Under the pieces are notes generated by a model. That model saw nothing but the letters and a program-made list of their open reading frames with translations. It was not told where the DNA came from and made no database searches. A program made the position numbers and the translations under genes. Shown one piece after another: positions 46,401 to 53,171 of a stretch of DNA of 64,000 nucleotides. Positions within the stretch are counted from its first letter, which is position 1. Every line of letters begins with the position of its first letter. Source of the DNA: Desulforhopalus vacuolatus (GTDB lineage Bacteria > Desulfobacterota > Desulfobulbia > Desulfobulbales > Desulfocapsaceae); NCBI RefSeq assembly GCF_016918505.1, contig NZ_JAFFPZ010000003.1, positions 174,689 to 238,688 on the forward strand, given 5' to 3'.

Positions 46401-47060
46401 GCCAGCAGCGGCAATGAAAACTTTGATCCATCCCGCTACACCACCTTCCCGGCAGACGACGACGGCATCCTCACGCTCACCGACACCGAGTGGTTCGACG
46501 ACGATACAGCCAACCGCCTCATTGAGTTCATCTCTGTTGCCTGGGGCGCGTCCCACCTCGAAGACAACCTCACCTTCCTCGCCGACAACCTCTCTCCAAA
46601 GAAAAATGAGTCAAGTCGCGACACCATCCGCCGCTACCTGTGCGACAAATTCTTCAAGGACCACGTACAGACCTACAAGAAACGTCCCATCTACTGGCTC
46701 CTCTCCAGCGGCAAACAGAAAGCCTTCCAGTGCCTCATCTATCTGCACCGCTATAATGAAGCCACCCTGTCACGGGTACGAAGTATGTACGTGACCCCCC
46801 TCTTCGGAAACCTCCATGCCCGCCAGGAATACCTGCAGAATGAATGGGATGCTGCCGACTCCGCATCAGCCAGGAAGAAGTTCCAGAAAGAGATCGACGA
46901 TATGAAAAAGAAGCTGGCCGAGCTGAGCACCTTTGATGATGAACTCCGCCATTATGCAGACAAGCAGATTTCCCTTGATCTCGACGACGGCGTTAAGGTC
47001 AACTATGGCAAGTTCGGCACCCTGCTGGCTGAGAAGAAGAAGGTCACCGGGAAGGGGTGA
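43494..47060 (+). CDS. pglX: PglX (BrxX), BREX-1 adenine-specific DNA methyltransferase
   Basis: An 1,188-residue methyltransferase that marks host DNA at a non-palindromic site and is required for defence in type 1 BREX. Motif I is LIDPACGSGHILVEAY (304-310 core) and motif IV is VVANPPYMGG (NPPY at 479-482), the N6-adenine type. The C-terminal half (about 850-1188) carries the target-recognition and helical regions, with WLLSSGKQKAFQCLIYLHRY characteristic of PglX. The frame is uninterrupted and full-length. In standard operons pglZ and brxL follow; here the stop is followed after 18 bases by a dispersed repeat and then the cassette array. Confidence 0.96.
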   Translation: MNTANIKAYAPGARRDFIQAVTEKAHLLGLSENQIEPIETRGNVALIAGRPYPKDIGTIRQDLENRISQDGFELTMRKMAYTWFNRFIAIRYMELHDCLDHGYRVLSNRSGSEIPEILEHATDVELPDLNREEVVRLRLAGDEDNTLYQILVVAQCNALNRAMPFLFERIGGSDELLMPDNLLHSNSPVRSLVNKIPEEDWQQIEIIGWIYQFYISEKKDEVIGTVVKSEDIPAATQLFTPNWIVKYMVQNSLGAQWLATYPHSPLQGEMEYYIEPAEQTDEVKAQLAAITPATLNPEELTLIDPACGSGHILVEAYKLFKAIYLERGYRQRDVPQLILEKNLFGLDIDGRAAQLTGFALMMKGRTDDRRLFERGVKLNVMALVDSTGFDVEGVAKGVKLGDYGLQPDDLIELKELFEHATTFGSLIQVPEGLVVKLPALKRLSEAAKGLFLSDALKCLGLLVQQAELLAARYDAVVANPPYMGGQYQTPVLKKYLKDHYRGYERDIFSAFIDRDLTFSKLRGRLGFMSPFVWMFLSAHEYLRTRLINEETVTSLVQLEYSGFDGATVPICTFTLQKSHVNKQKGCYIRLANFRGSDRQGPKTVEAIQNRECGWFFEATQDNFGDIPGSPIAYWIGDAVHNVFASEPSMGRMVRAAVGLQTSNNERFVRLWPEISLNCLSLGLGSLKGAIRSSRKWFPFNKGGEFRKWFGNHSHVVNWENNGYEIRNYRNDADKVLSRPQGSDYYFEESVSWTDVTSSINAFRRYPQGFIHGNTGHSVFRLSRDHASAVLSACNNCFYSDVIASISPTLHFDIGYFQKLPFPTKLVGISDVVIDRLVSLSEQDWNAYERSWDFQSLPILKASTEPTPTLESSYTAWINQNRETIAEMKHLEEENNRLFIDAYGLTDELTPDVPIEQITLTVNPAYRYGGKLTDEELWTRFRQDTMAELVSYAIGCMMGRYSLDEPGLIYASSGNENFDPSRYTTFPADDDGILTLTDTEWFDDDTANRLIEFISVAWGASHLEDNLTFLADNLSPKKNESSRDTIRRYLCDKFFKDHVQTYKKRPIYWLLSSGKQKAFQCLIYLHRYNEATLSRVRSMYVTPLFGNLHARQEYLQNEWDAADSASARKKFQKEIDDMKKKLAELSTFDDELRHYADKQISLDLDDGVKVNYGKFGTLLAEKKKVTGKG

Positions 47061-47077
47061 AGGGAGGCAAAAGGTCT

Positions 47078-47245
47078 TTGTAGAGACGCCCAATTTGGGC
47101 GTCTTCAACACAACAGGTGGCTTATCTCACAACAGACGTTTCTGCAATGAAATTAATTTATCATCCTGTTTGTCCTGTCGTTTTTTTGGGGTCAGTAAAA
47201 AATGTAAATGGTATAAGACATTTTTTACCGCGAAGAACGCGAAGG
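47078..47245. repeat. Dispersed repeat flanking BREX, right copy
   Basis: GTAGAGACGCCCAATTTGGG opens a block of about 137 bp that matches 36119-36256 in direct orientation (including CACAACAGACGTTTCTGCAA and ending AAAATGTAAATGGTAT). A short family C piece, TTACCGCGAAGAACGCGAAG, follows at 47226. Confidence 0.78.
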
Positions 47246-47309
47246 AAAGAAAGACAACGACTATAGCCCCATGCTGATGAATCGATACTATTTTGAATTT
47301 ATAACTATG

Positions 47310-47365
47310 GATATATTGGTAAGTTAGCAGTATCTACCGACTCAATTCATCTGCTATGCACTATA
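47310..47365. repeat. Inverted partner of the repeat at 49282-49338
   Basis: The stretch from GATATATTGGTAAGTTAGCA to TGCTATGCACTATA is found again, inverted and with several substitutions, at 49282-49338. The pair brackets two minus-strand cassette genes. It joins directly to the IS91-like end on its right. Confidence 0.6.
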
Positions 47366-47482
47366 GATATCACCAGCTTTTGAAAAAGCCGAACTTCTCG
47401 GCAAAGAATACTTTTGTCAAAAAACGCTTCATTTACTTCGAAAACCCTCATGTATCAGAACATTTTTTCCCAAAATTTGCAT
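47366..47482. mobile_element. Solo end of an IS91-like element
   Basis: From GATATCACCAGCTTTTGAAA to CATTTTTTCCCAAAATTTGC, this stretch matches 50868-50980 in direct orientation with scattered differences. At the second site it lies just after the C-terminal part of an IS91-type transposase, so it is probably that element's terminus. Here no transposase accompanies it. Confidence 0.6.
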
Positions 47483-47499
47483 AAAAACGGCTGAATGAT

Positions 47500-47575
47500 T
47501 GGAGCCGGATGAGTCGAGAGATTCACGTCCGGTTTTGAGAGAGCCTGAAGGGGAAGTTCCTTTGGGCTACTCACC
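47500..47575 (+). ncRNA. Group II intron 3' end (domains V and VI), relic
   Basis: The 34-base hairpin starting GAGCCGGATGAGTC (47502) and ending with CACGTCCGGTTTT (to about 47536) has the conserved sequence and shape of group II intron domain V. It is followed by a domain VI-like hairpin (GAGCCTGAAGGGGAAG ... GGGCTACTCACC), the usual 3' end. No intron-encoded reverse transcriptase is present upstream, so only the 3' tail remains. Confidence 0.72.
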
Positions 47576-47656
47576 CGGGAGGGGCGGTCAGTGATGGCCG
47601 TTCCTATCCCGATATGTTTTTATTATTTATTTCAAGAAACTATTGGGCAAAAAGGT

Positions 47657-48508
47657 TCATGCTTTATCGTATTCTTTAATTAGTAAAACGTTTTTGCCAA
47701 ATGCTCGCCTATTGTAAAAATTTAAACACTTTGAGCTACGATCTGTCAGTTTAAGATGTTCAAACATCTCATATTTTTCAACCAGGCCCTTGAATTTTTC
47801 TACACCGAATTCACCTAAGCAATGAAAAAACAGTAATTCAATTTCAGGTTGTGATAATTGCGCTCTAATAAAATTAGTGTATTTTTTTTTGTTTGTAATT
47901 GCAACGTCACTATCAACAAACAGTAATATTTGATAAAGTGTTTTTTGATAATGCTCAATAATTGATGAAATTTTTCTATAGTTCGTATTGTAATTGTCAA
48001 TTACGGTAATTTCTTTAGGCCCATCCCCATCCCCTAAATCGTGAGTCCCTATTACATCAAGCCTTAATGTGCCTAGTAAATCTGGAAAACATTCTCTTCT
48101 TTTGCTAACCTCATGTTTATTTGATGGCTTATAATTTAATGACTCAACATTTTGATTATGTAGTGATAATAAATGGAAAAATGTATTTTCGAAACGCTGA
48201 CATTTTAGGGTTTCATTTTGTATGGCAAACTCTTCTTTCTGGGCTTTTAATTCGTTACGAGTTAAGGATAACTCCTCTCTCTGCAATGACAGGTCCTCTT
48301 TTTGCATTACAATTGTTATTATTAAACCTGCAAATGCCAAGCCTGAAAATAGAGCTGTAAGTAATCCAAAACTATCTCCAAAAACACCTGAGCTTGTAAC
48401 TGTGAATGATGAAATTGGCCAGGAAAAATATAGAATCACTATTGCATATAATATTACGCAACCCACCACACCTGAAATCAAAATATAACTAAGTTTTTTA
48501 TGCGACAT
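47657..48508 (-). CDS. putAbiC-like abortive-infection protein (integron cassette gene)
   Basis: A 283-residue protein with two N-terminal membrane helices (about 7-29 and 46-68), a coiled-coil linker rich in QREELSLTRNELKAQKEEF, and then FENTFFHLLSLHNQNVESLNY, the signature of the putative phage abortive-infection family (PF16872). The C-terminal domain holds conserved HYQKTLYQIL and FFHCLGEFG patterns. Family members are thought to kill or arrest infected cells; the mechanism is not established. The ATG at 48508 follows AAAGAGACGTAA. It directly follows an attC-like site, and its AT-rich base use differs from the flanking genes. Confidence 0.78.
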   Translation of the reverse strand: MSHKKLSYILISGVVGCVILYAIVILYFSWPISSFTVTSSGVFGDSFGLLTALFSGLAFAGLIITIVMQKEDLSLQREELSLTRNELKAQKEEFAIQNETLKCQRFENTFFHLLSLHNQNVESLNYKPSNKHEVSKRRECFPDLLGTLRLDVIGTHDLGDGDGPKEITVIDNYNTNYRKISSIIEHYQKTLYQILLFVDSDVAITNKKKYTNFIRAQLSQPEIELLFFHCLGEFGVEKFKGLVEKYEMFEHLKLTDRSSKCLNFYNRRAFGKNVLLIKEYDKA

Positions 48509-48541
48509 TTACGTCTCTTTTCAGCATCGATTTATTATTGA

Positions 48542-48655
48542 ACATAACGCCACACATCAGCCGACCGCAACACGTAGCGGCGTTTGCGCAACAATGCCGA
48601 AGGCAGGCGCAAAAAACCGCGCAGTGTTGTGGATCGGCTGATGTGATTGTTAGCT
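48542..48655 (-). other. attC-like site 1
   Basis: About 114 bp with inverted arms CACATCAGCCGA and TCGGCTGATGTG, an inner GC-rich imperfect palindrome, a 3' core GGCGTTATG (48542-48551 inverted) and a 5' AGCTAACAA right after the stop of the next cassette gene. The layout fits an integron attC read on the minus strand. Confidence 0.72.
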
Positions 48656-49240
48656 TTATTCAGCAAAATCAACTATCCCCAAAAGATTCAGTAGACCAAG
48701 AATAAATGTGGCACCTGCAACCGACAAGACCAAAACCGCTAGTATCGGGTTATTCAAAAATCGATTCCTAAGCTGATCAGCAAGATTGTTCCCGAATGCT
48801 TTATTGTAAGTCACAAAAGCAGTATTAAGTTCTACAGACAGCTCCTCTGTTGCAAGGGGAAAAACATCATCAAGTGAAACAAGCGGGGCGATCATCGCTG
48901 AATTTTGCAGGCTAGTTATTTGATTGTTAAACGCTGTATTAAGTTCACTTTCAAGAACTGATCGGCGCTTGGTTAGTTCTTCCTGTGCTAGATCTTGAAA
49001 CTTAGAAACCAATGATACTTTCTGGGTTTTGCCGACAAAATCGATGATCGTTGTAGAAATCAACTTTCGTTGTGTCTTGAACTCTTCCACAAGGGCATCA
49101 TGGCCACCCTGGATGGTCATGCTTGAATTCAAGAGGCCTCTGGCATTCATTTCCTGCTTTACACGTAAAAACTCCTTCTGAAGGAATTGAGCGCGTTCTT
49201 TCCATCTCAAATCGAACAGTTTTCGCAGTTCGTGATCCAC
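48656..49240 (-). CDS. Hypothetical cassette protein with a C-terminal membrane anchor
   Basis: A protein of about 194 residues, largely helical and charged (LFDLRWKERAQFLQKEFLRV), with one hydrophobic segment at the end (NPILAVLVLSVAGATFILGLLNLLGIV). The open frame extends to 49291, but the extra residues are encoded by recombination-site sequence; I prefer the GTG at 49240 because it has AAGGAGTCTTG just upstream and lies right after the site's GTTAGC core. The stop TAA is part of the following attC. No family recognised. Confidence 0.62.
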   Translation of the reverse strand: MDHELRKLFDLRWKERAQFLQKEFLRVKQEMNARGLLNSSMTIQGGHDALVEEFKTQRKLISTTIIDFVGKTQKVSLVSKFQDLAQEELTKRRSVLESELNTAFNNQITSLQNSAMIAPLVSLDDVFPLATEELSVELNTAFVTYNKAFGNNLADQLRNRFLNNPILAVLVLSVAGATFILGLLNLLGIVDFAE

Positions 49241-49256
49241 CAAGACTCCTTGGGAA

Positions 49257-49281
49257 GCTAACGGGGCTTGTAATAAGCTGC
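49257..49281 (-). other. Recombination-site end (attC/attI core)
   Basis: On the minus strand GCAGCTTATTACAAGCCCCG leads to GTTAGC just ahead of the cassette gene start. The same 25-base sequence with two differences precedes the cassette gene at 58165. It is probably the R' end of a site whose other half was lost. Confidence 0.55.
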
Positions 49282-49338
49282 TATAGTGCATAGCAACTGA
49301 GTTGAGCCAGCAATATACTACTAACTTAACAATATATC
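49282..49338. repeat. Inverted partner of the repeat at 47310-47365
   Basis: Reads TATAGTGCATAGCAACTGAG to CAATATATC; inverted, it aligns with 47310-47365 (GATATATTGGTAAGTTAG ... TGCTATGCACTATA) with several substitutions. It lies between the recombination-site end and RAYT element copy 1. Confidence 0.6.
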
Positions 49339-49347
49339 AAACGAAAC

Positions 49348-50308
49348 GAACGGGGTCGGGCCACGTTAACTCTCTGATTATTCGAAATTAACGTCCCATT
49401 CAGAGGTGTTTATTGAGCCTATATCTTCATTTCTACCATCATATTCGACATTATAGGTTCTGTGTTTTTCACGAAGTTGAAATCCGATGTCATGTTTTAA
49501 AACCTTCCGACCTTTACCACGAAATCCAAATTTCGAATGAATTGTTTCTACAAAACTTCGGCTTCCTACAGCTACACTTTCACTCCAACCCGGTTGCCTG
49601 CCGAAGGTCCTGTTGGTAACGGATTCATTTACCAATTCTTTGTGAGTCTCTCGGAAGGTACTATAGGATGCAAACCCTGTAAGTTTCGCTAACTTTTGAT
49701 AATCAATGAGCACTGACTTCCTTTTAGGCATCTGGATTTCATTATATCCACAAAAAGGCCACTCAGAGGGATGTGCAACGACACCAGCACGAACCATCTT
49801 ACAATCAATATAGACAAGGCATCTCAGCAGGTGCTGTTCGGTCTCCACTGCAGTTGAATGGTATCGATCCTCCCCAAAAGCTCCTTTCCTCTTTTTTCTC
49901 ATATTATATTCTTCCCCGGTTCTTCCAGCAATCAACTGCAGTGATCGAGGTATGACATCTCTCTTTCCTGCATCTTGAACGAGTAAATGAATATGATTGG
50001 AAGTAACACAGTAATTGAGAATTACCAAACCGTATCGCTTTTTGGCAGCATACAACCACTGGACCCAATTCCGACGGTCCATTTTCAATTTAAGTAAAAA
50101 GTCCCTCTTGTGGCATCTGTGGGTAAGATGCCATACTTGACCAGGAATATAATGCCGTTTTGCTCTCGCCATAAGAAATTATTTTCTAATGCAGATCTAT
50201 ATTAACGTTTTTGAGCCTAAAAAACGCATTATTGACAGGTATAAGAGTTAAAAGAACACATCTTACACACGAATACAAACACTTACCTTGGCCCGCCCCT
50301 CGTTCCTT
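49348..50308 (-). mobile_element. RAYT element, copy 1
   Basis: About 961 bp bounded by GAACGGGGTCGGGCCACGTT on the left and CCCGCCCCTCGTTCCTT on the right, an imperfect inverted pair. It carries one intact transposase gene. Two further copies with the same ends lie at 53172-54131 and 56045-57013, all in one orientation. Confidence 0.85.
49378..50172 (-). CDS. REP-associated tyrosine transposase (RAYT), copy 1
   Basis: A 264-residue HUH single-strand transposase of the Y1/RAYT type. HUH is seen in YCVTSNHIHLLVQDAG (about 55-70), and the catalytic tyrosine region is REKR-like EEYNMRKKRKGAFGEDRYHS. The N-terminus MARAKRHYIPGQVWHLTHRC is typical. The ATG is at 50172. It differs from copy 2 at a few residues, including Gly for Trp in GAFGEDRYHS, a position that is Trp in the other copies, so this copy may be impaired. 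The three copies are over 95% alike by eye. Confidence 0.9.
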   Translation of the reverse strand: MARAKRHYIPGQVWHLTHRCHKRDFLLKLKMDRRNWVQWLYAAKKRYGLVILNYCVTSNHIHLLVQDAGKRDVIPRSLQLIAGRTGEEYNMRKKRKGAFGEDRYHSTAVETEQHLLRCLVYIDCKMVRAGVVAHPSEWPFCGYNEIQMPKRKSVLIDYQKLAKLTGFASYSTFRETHKELVNESVTNRTFGRQPGWSESVAVGSRSFVETIHSKFGFRGKGRKVLKHDIGFQLREKHRTYNVEYDGRNEDIGSINTSEWDVNFE

Positions 50309-50317
50309 ACCCCCTGG

Positions 50318-50859
50318 CCATGGTATTCAGAGCAAAGTTTTTGCAGGCTGTGGTCGGCCATGGAATGCAGGTGCCAGAAGATTGCCCTTCAACGTGGGTT
50401 GTTGACTGCAAAGATGTTGGCAACGGAGATAAAGCTATTGTGTATCTTGGGAGATATCTTTATCGGGGCGTAATCCGCGAGAAAGATATTCTGCTGTGCG
50501 AAAATGGCAACGTTACTTTCAGGTATCTTCATGCCAAAACCAACCAATACAGGACCAGGACTGTCACTGGAGAATATTTTCTCTACCTGCTCATGCTGCA
50601 TGTATTGCCGAAAGGCTTTCGCAAAGTCAGATGTTACGGTTTTCTCCACCCATGCAGCAAGAAGCTTATCCGTTTTCTGCAGCTGGTACTCCGGATCAAT
50701 CCGTTCAGGATGCTGGCCGGTAAACGAAAAAAGAGGTCGACAATTGTTTGTCCGGTATGTGGAGCGGCAATGAAAATCATAAAAACCAGGATACAACGTC
50801 CGCCAGCCAGGTGTATGCCCCCGCCACATCTGATGCTACAAAAGGGGGTGTCTGTGTAA
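50318..50859 (+). pseudogene. C-terminal fragment of an IS91-family transposase
   Basis: About 180 codons encode the C-terminal part of an IS91-type Y2 transposase: AIVYLGRYLYRGVIREKDIL, HVLPKGFRKVRCYGFLHPCS and a terminal zinc-ribbon start CPVCGAAMKI. The catalytic N-terminal two-thirds is missing because the fragment begins directly at the right end of RAYT copy 1. It is non-functional on its own. Confidence 0.8.
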
Positions 50860-50865
50860 GCTTTA

Positions 50866-50981
50866 TTCGATATCACCAGTTTTTGAAAAAACCGGATTTC
50901 CCGGCAAGGGATACTTTTGTCAAAAAACGCTCCATTTATTGAGAAAACCCTCATGTATCAGAACATTTTTTCCCAAAATTT
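50866..50981. mobile_element. IS91-like element terminus
   Basis: Follows the transposase fragment and matches 47366-47482 (TACTTTTGTCAAAAAACGCT, CCCTCATGTATCAGAACATT, TTTTTTCCCAAAATTTG). Being downstream of the transposase, it is the likely terminus of the element. Confidence 0.6.
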
Positions 50982-51075
50982 GAGAGATTGGCAACGAAAC
51001 AGGCTGTACTTCACTTCTGTTTAATCCAGAATCCTCAAACCCAAAAAGCTATTTTATATATATATAGCCGGGCTT

Positions 51076-51138
51076 GTCCAACAAACGGTTCAGATCCTGG
51101 TTCGCTCCGCTCTCACGATCTAACCTTATTTGTTATGT
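51076..51138 (-). other. attC-like site 2
   Basis: A compact 63-bp site. On the minus strand ATAACAAATAAGGTTAGATC pairs imperfectly with GATCTGAACCGTTTGTTGG, and the site ends in GTTGGAC, an exact match to the attC core GTTRRRY. It follows the stop of the small membrane-protein cassette. Confidence 0.75.
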
Positions 51139-51140
51139 TT

Positions 51141-51395
51141 TTAGCCTTCACTATTTTTCAGTTTTTCCAATTTTGTTTTCTCTTCTAGCTTTTTACGTTG
51201 GAGATAAAGTGATAGCCAAGAATCTGAGTTATCAAACTTGAGACCCCACAACGTAATTAAACTAAAAGCTGGTGTAGCGAAAAAAATACACACCATTAGT
51301 TGTTGCTCTATTTTTCTTGGCCAACCATCATTTGCCACAAGAAATACTACAACGGCAAACAAAATTACATTTAGCAGAATGCACAGAATACGCAT
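51141..51395 (-). CDS. Small two-helix membrane protein (cassette gene)
   Basis: An 84-residue protein with two membrane helices (about 3-21 and 31-50: ILCILLNVILFAVVVFLVA and LMVCIFFATPAFSLITLWG) and a charged C-terminal tail (YLQRKKLEEKTKLEKLKNSEG). The ATG at 51395 follows AGGAGGATAA, an excellent site. It sits between attC-like sites 2 and 3, so it is a clean one-gene cassette. Function unknown. Confidence 0.72.
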   Translation of the reverse strand: MRILCILLNVILFAVVVFLVANDGWPRKIEQQLMVCIFFATPAFSLITLWGLKFDNSDSWLSLYLQRKKLEEKTKLEKLKNSEG

Positions 51396-51410
51396 TTATC
51401 CTCCTTTGAA

Positions 51411-51509
51411 ACATAACGCCTGAGTTCAGCGGCATTTGAGGCGACGCCCGTTTTTGCGGAAGCAAAAATGGGTGGCGGGTCAAATGCCCGCTGCAACGAT
51501 TTGTTAGAG
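51411..51509 (-). other. attC-like site 3
   Basis: About 99 bp. On the minus strand it runs from CTCTAACAAATCG, which includes the TAA stop of the preceding gene, to GGCGTTATGT. Inverted arms GCAGCGGGCATTTGA and TCAAATGCCGCTGA enclose a GC-rich hairpin with TTTTTGCTTCCGCAAAAA at its tip. Confidence 0.78.
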
Positions 51510-52466
51510 CAAGGCTCGCTGACCATCACTGATTTCCTCGTCTATTTCTTCAGCAGATACGCCGACCGTCTCTACCTTAAGCAACTTATTGGCAATTGCT
51601 GGCTGAAAAAACTCCAGAATTCTGTTCGCACGGCGGCTCACCGGCCGATCCTCGTCGTCATCTTCCAACTCTACAAAAATTAGCGTGAGATCTGCATCCG
51701 TGCTTTTTGCTTGCTTGTAGAGGCGAATTTTGTTGAGCATCACGTACAAGCGATCAGCCATCATGAACGAATGAGAGTTGGCCCTCATGGCTTCCACAAA
51801 ATGCTCTTTGTTATCACCTCGCACATACGCATCAAATACGATTCGACGATCCATAATAGGATCAATTCCGTGGAAGTTTGTTGAAAACTCTGCGTCCCTG
51901 ATCCGCTCGGATGTTGGAATATCTAGGCGATCAAAGTAGGCTCGAAGTGCTAATGTTTCGGCGGCGCGCCATCGATTTACTCTGTCAGAACCACTACCAG
52001 AGGGTGTACGAACCTGAGCAGGAGAGCTTTCCTGTTCATCTGACTCTGCATCGCTCGACTCCTCTTCAACCGGTTCCTTCGCCTGAACGACCCCAAGGAG
52101 GTTTCCCCAGCTATCCGGCGGGGCGTTAAAGGTGGCATTGACCTGCCGCTGTTGGACATTTGAAACAAGAGTCAATAATTGTCCGCGCAATCCCGCGTTC
52201 TCCTCAGATAGCGAAGCCTTATCGGAGGCTTGTTCTTCGACTTTTCGCTGAAGTGAGATCAATTTCCCTAACGAAAGATTATCAAAAGACTCCGAAACAC
52301 AGAGGACGATAATCAGCCCCAAAAGGGATAATAGACTCGGCGAAAGGGCGAATTGAGGCTCCCCCTTAAAGAACGCGAAACATGCCATTGTGATCATGAC
52401 CAGCGCCAATCCGACAATGAGAGCTCGGACAAACCAGTTTGGCTGTGTTGTTGCGTTTTCGCTCAT
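51504..52466 (-). CDS. Hypothetical membrane-anchored cassette protein
   Basis: A 320-residue protein with two N-terminal membrane helices (about 13-30 and 40-57), a coiled-coil stretch (QRKVEEQASDKASLSEENAG) and an acidic, Ser/Glu-rich linker (EEESSDAESDEQESS). The C-terminal domain (about 165-310) is soluble, with RAYFDRLDIPTSERIRDAEF and VMLNKIRLYKQAKSTDADLT; I do not recognise it. Tethering a soluble domain to the membrane through a coiled coil recalls effector-type defence proteins, but this is only a resemblance. Start ATG 52466, shortly after a GTTAGAG core. Confidence 0.65.
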   Translation of the reverse strand: MSENATTQPNWFVRALIVGLALVMITMACFAFFKGEPQFALSPSLLSLLGLIIVLCVSESFDNLSLGKLISLQRKVEEQASDKASLSEENAGLRGQLLTLVSNVQQRQVNATFNAPPDSWGNLLGVVQAKEPVEEESSDAESDEQESSPAQVRTPSGSGSDRVNRWRAAETLALRAYFDRLDIPTSERIRDAEFSTNFHGIDPIMDRRIVFDAYVRGDNKEHFVEAMRANSHSFMMADRLYVMLNKIRLYKQAKSTDADLTLIFVELEDDDEDRPVSRRANRILEFFQPAIANKLLKVETVGVSAEEIDEEISDGQRALL

Positions 52467-52479
52467 AAATTTCCCCTTG

Positions 52480-52560
52480 CTCTAACGGTTCATGATAACC
52501 GGCGGCGACGCGAACTTGCGTGACCCACCGCAATTTGGTTTTGCTTTTCAATAAAGCACA
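52480..52560 (-). other. Partial attC-like site 4
   Basis: On the minus strand GAACCGTTAGAG ends the site right before the cassette gene; upstream of it CGCGTCGCCGCCGGTTATCA and GGTGGGTCACGCAAGT look like the hairpin arm. The outer half cannot be found, so the site is probably truncated. Confidence 0.5.
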
Positions 52561-52745
52561 GACGTATATTCCATCCGGTTGATTAATTTGTTGGACGAAG
52601 CCGCTACGCGGCAGAAAGACCAAAGTGCTACTCACCTGCTCATAATCGACAAATTGTAACACTCCGCGCTGTCTGTGATAGAATCAAGTTCTATCGGCAA
52701 AACCCATTTGCCACACAGATCATCCAGAATAAAGCGGAGGTTACA

Positions 52746-53171
52746 ATGAACACGAACATGCCTGTTGATCCTCAATTTACAGTCTGGTACCAAAAACATC
52801 AGAAATATTTAAAACTCTGTGGCCTGCAGCCCAAGACCATTGATGCTTACTCAAGAGCGATCAGGCGCATTGACAACTATTTTGATTCCAGAATAGACGA
52901 TCTCACTTCTGAGCAGCTACTTGAGTATTTTTATGACCTGCTGGATGACCATTCCTGGAGCACCGTCAAACTCGATTTGTATGGCCTGAAGTTTTTCTAT
53001 GCCAGAGTCCTGAACAAAAGCTGGGAAAAACTTCCCCTGATCAAACCGCCAAAGACTTCCAGAATTCCTGACATCCTTTCTATCCGGCAATTGGAAAGAC
53101 TGTTTATCGCAACCAACAAACTGAGCTATCGAGTCTTCTTCTTTACTACCTACAGCATGGGGACGGACAAC
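52746..53171 (+). pseudogene. N-terminal fragment of a tyrosine recombinase of the IS91-accessory type
   Basis: Codons from ATG 52746 (after AGCGGAGGTTACA) encode a SAM-like N-terminal domain, LKLCGLQPKTIDAYSRAIRR and DDHSWSTVKLDLYGLKFFYA, and then RIPDILSIRQLERLFIATNK before ending at the left edge of RAYT copy 2. The catalytic R-H-R-Y half is missing. The sequence resembles recombinases that accompany IS91-type transposases. The last residues before the stop are encoded by the RAYT element itself. Confidence 0.78.

Noticed and set aside
47217..47500. Possible remnant of pglZ after pglX
   Set aside because: All frames between the pglX stop and the intron tail contain repeat or IS91-end sequence; no PglZ-like motif was seen.
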